The notes beneath the pieces are model-generated. The model searched no databases and was not told the DNA's origin. It was given only the letters and a program-made list of their open reading frames with translations. A DNA stretch of 32,313 nt. Source: an uncultured Collinsella sp. (lineage in GTDB: Bacteria > Actinomycetota > Coriobacteriia > Coriobacteriales > Coriobacteriaceae). The position numbers and the translations under genes are program-made. Shown in pieces: positions 30,933 to 32,313 of this stretch; position 1 is the stretch's first letter, and each line of letters begins with the position of its first letter. The stretch spans positions 1 to 32,313 of the forward strand of contig UQZI01000016.1 in NCBI GenBank assembly GCA_900545555.1, written 5' to 3'.

Positions 30933-30966
30933 ACCGCCACAAAGGTGCCTGTCCCTTTTGGTAGGT
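30933..30966. repeat. CTGTCCC-core element E, degenerate or chimeric
   Basis: The CCTGTCCC core (30948-30955) has arms that pair at only 8 of 12 positions. The left half nearly matches element C (CCACAAAGGTGCC) and the right half matches element A (CCCTTTTGGTAGGT). It is not next to a minus-strand stop codon. Confidence 0.6.
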
Positions 30967-31008
30967 AGAATAACCCATAAGGTAAGTATGTTTCTGAGTT
31001 ATTTCGTG

Positions 31009-31038
31009 TTGACCCATTTGAGCGCGATAGGGTATAAC
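31009..31038 (+). promoter_or_regulatory. Promoter of the ABC transporter operon
   Basis: TTGACC (31009-31014) and TATAAC (31033-31038) are separated by 18 nt, about 44 nt before the start codon of the substrate-binding protein. Confidence 0.75.
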
Positions 31039-31081
31039 TCTACTCAACCGCTAGGGATTTTATTGAGAAAGGTGTTCTACC

Positions 31082-32077
31082 ATGAGCAAAAACCTCTCCC
31101 AGCAGGTCGTTCTCGACCGCCGCGGCTTCGTCGCCGCCACCTTCGCAACCGTCGCCGGCCTTGGTCTTGCCGGCTGCTCCGACACCAGCGCCGAGGCCGA
31201 CAAGGGTTCCGCCGCCGGCTCCTCCAAGAGCTCCGAAGATACCGAGGCTTCCACCATACTCGATGCCAAGGCATTCGACAAACTCGTCGACAACGGCCCC
31301 AAGGCCGATGACGACGCCATCGCCGCCAGCACCTGGGCCACGGCCGTCAAGGACGCCGGTGTCTTTAAGATCGGTGGCGTTCAGACCTCCACACTTTTCT
31401 CCCTCCTCAACGAGAAAGACGGTCAGACCCGCGGCTTCGACGCCGGTATCGCACAGCTCCTGTCCAACTACATCCTGGGCGAGAACAAGGTCGAGATCAC
31501 CCAGGTGACCTCGGACACGCGCGAGTCCGTCCTGCAGAACGGCCAGGTTGACGCCGTCTTTGCCACCTACACCATCACCGATGAGCGCAAGAAGCTCGTC
31601 TCCTTCGCCGGTCCCTACTACTACACCCAGCAGGCCATCCTGGTGCTCGCCGACAACGACGACATCAAGAGCGTCGACGATCTGGCCGACAAGAACGTCG
31701 CCGTCCAGTCTGGCTCCAACGGCCCAGCCATCCTGGAGGAGTTCGCCCCCAAGGCCAGCCAGCAGGAGTTCAAAACCGACGAGGAGGCACGTCAGGCACT
31801 CCAGCAGGGCCGCGTCGATGCCTACGTCATCGACAACAACATGCAGCAGAGCGCCCTGGTCCGCGAGCCCGGCAAGTACAAGATTGCCGGCAAGCCCTTC
31901 GGCAGCAAAGAGCCCTACGGTATCGGCCTGCCGCTCGATTCCGACGGCGTCGCCTTTGTCAACGACTTCCTTAAGAAGATCGAGGACGACGGCACCTGGA
32001 CCGAGCTGTGGCAGATCTGCATCGGTGACCGTACGGGCGACACCAATGTTCCCGAGCTGCCCGAGATCGGCGCCTAG
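31082..32077 (+). CDS. Glutamate/polar amino-acid ABC transporter substrate-binding lipoprotein
   Basis: This is a 331-residue protein. The signal region carries RRGF at 13-16 and a lipobox LAGC ending at Cys32, so it is lipidated; the twin arginine suggests possible Tat export. A Ser/Glu-rich linker follows to about residue 60, then a family-3 solute-binding domain (FKIGGVQTSTLFSLLNEKDG, TRGFDAGIAQLL, VDAVFATYTITDERKKLVSFAGPYY) and the hinge/second lobe to the end. It delivers an amino acid, probably glutamate or another polar one, to the permease that begins at 32216. The ATG at 31082 has GAAAGGTG 9-12 nt upstream. An intra-operon hairpin follows. Confidence 0.93.
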   Translation: MSKNLSQQVVLDRRGFVAATFATVAGLGLAGCSDTSAEADKGSAAGSSKSSEDTEASTILDAKAFDKLVDNGPKADDDAIAASTWATAVKDAGVFKIGGVQTSTLFSLLNEKDGQTRGFDAGIAQLLSNYILGENKVEITQVTSDTRESVLQNGQVDAVFATYTITDERKKLVSFAGPYYYTQQAILVLADNDDIKSVDDLADKNVAVQSGSNGPAILEEFAPKASQQEFKTDEEARQALQQGRVDAYVIDNNMQQSALVREPGKYKIAGKPFGSKEPYGIGLPLDSDGVAFVNDFLKKIEDDGTWTELWQICIGDRTGDTNVPELPEIGA

Positions 32078-32165
32078 GCAGCGAGCCTGGTAACGACCGC
32101 AATGAAACCATACGGAAACGCATGATGCGCTTTATTGCGGTAAACTGTTTCCTCACTGAGTTGTC

Positions 32166-32197
32166 GGGGCTTCCGTACACACGGGAGCCCCTTTCCT
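32166..32197 (+). terminator. Terminator-like hairpin between binding protein and permease
   Basis: The 11-bp stem GGGGCTTCCGT (32166-32176) pairs with ACGGGAGCCCC (32181-32191, one wobble), with loop ACAC and then TTTCCTT. As a partial terminator it would keep binding-protein mRNA in excess over permease mRNA, as is common in such operons. Confidence 0.7.
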
Positions 32198-32215
32198 TAC
32201 CGGCGGGAGGTCCGC

Positions 32216-32313
32216 ATGAGTCTCTCCGAGCTCTGGTCGCTCTATGGCCAGAACTATATCGACGCGCTGCTAGCAACCTGGGGCATGACGCTTGAGTCGG
32301 TTGCCATCGCCAT
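32216..32313 (+). CDS. Amino-acid ABC transporter permease, N-terminal fragment cut by the window edge
   Basis: The first 32 codons are present. They begin MSLSELWSLYGQNYIDAL and continue into the first hydrophobic helix (WGMTLESVAIA), as in His/Glu/Gln/Arg-type permeases. ATG 32216 has GGGAGG 5 nt upstream. The position after the substrate-binding lipoprotein supports the call; the rest of the gene lies outside the window. Confidence 0.75.
   Translation, partial: MSLSELWSLYGQNYIDALLATWGMTLESVAIA

Overview
This window comes from a G+C-rich actinobacterium. I infer the class Coriobacteriia, probably a Collinsella-like gut anaerobe. The reasons are the G+C-rich third positions, strong AGGAGG-type ribosome sites, frequent GTG/TTG starts, a very large acyl-CoA dehydratase activase (DUF2229 type), and low-G+C-number combinations such as AmaP/DUF2273/Asp23 and YitT in a G+C-rich background. 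No rRNA, tRNA, CRISPR array, IS element or phage gene was seen.

Layout. Positions 1-5390 (all minus strand) hold a cut-off DUF2752 membrane protein, two paralogous zinc-ribbon membrane proteins, a YitT-family protein and an amaP-DUF2273-asp23 envelope operon. Positions 5557-11643 (minus) hold YebC/PmpR, a large polytopic membrane protein, Lgt, a NifU C-terminal-domain protein, dCMP deaminase and CoaX. Positions 11836-14893 (plus) hold an OPT transporter and a DUF389 membrane protein with an EF-hand-like loop, each followed by a terminator. Positions 15022-28615 (minus) hold a small membrane-anchored hypothetical, the 1593-residue activase with its TetR regulator, a very small hydrophobic/basic ORF facing a predicted antisense RNA, a Cof-type HAD phosphatase, a TetR/MFS pair, GlnB with Amt, and a CmpB-like membrane protein with an HD protein. 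Positions 28844-32313 (plus) hold a divergent DXS-like enzyme and the start of a glutamate/polar amino-acid ABC transporter operon.

Genes that work together: amt-glnB (ammonium uptake and its PII sensor); tetR-activase (radical acyl-CoA dehydratase activation, probably autoregulated); tetR-MFS (probable drug-responsive efflux); the substrate-binding lipoprotein and its permease, with Lgt as the enzyme that would lipidate it; and the Asp23 protein with its AmaP membrane anchor.

The most interesting content lies between the genes. (1) Positions 21637-21953 have the full architecture of an undescribed type I toxin-antitoxin-like locus: a 41-codon ORF with a hydrophobic helix and Arg/Lys tail, a sequestered ribosome site, a convergent promoter making an antisense RNA of about 80 nt, and a shared bidirectional terminator. 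(2) Positions 30683-30900 hold three tandem units of about 80 bp, each with two inverted CTGTWACAG sites exactly 32 bp apart. (3) Five hairpins with different stems share a CTGTCCC core in one orientation; four of them abut the stop codon of a minus-strand gene. (4) Two long palindromic elements lie at 15706-15836 and 25471-25576.
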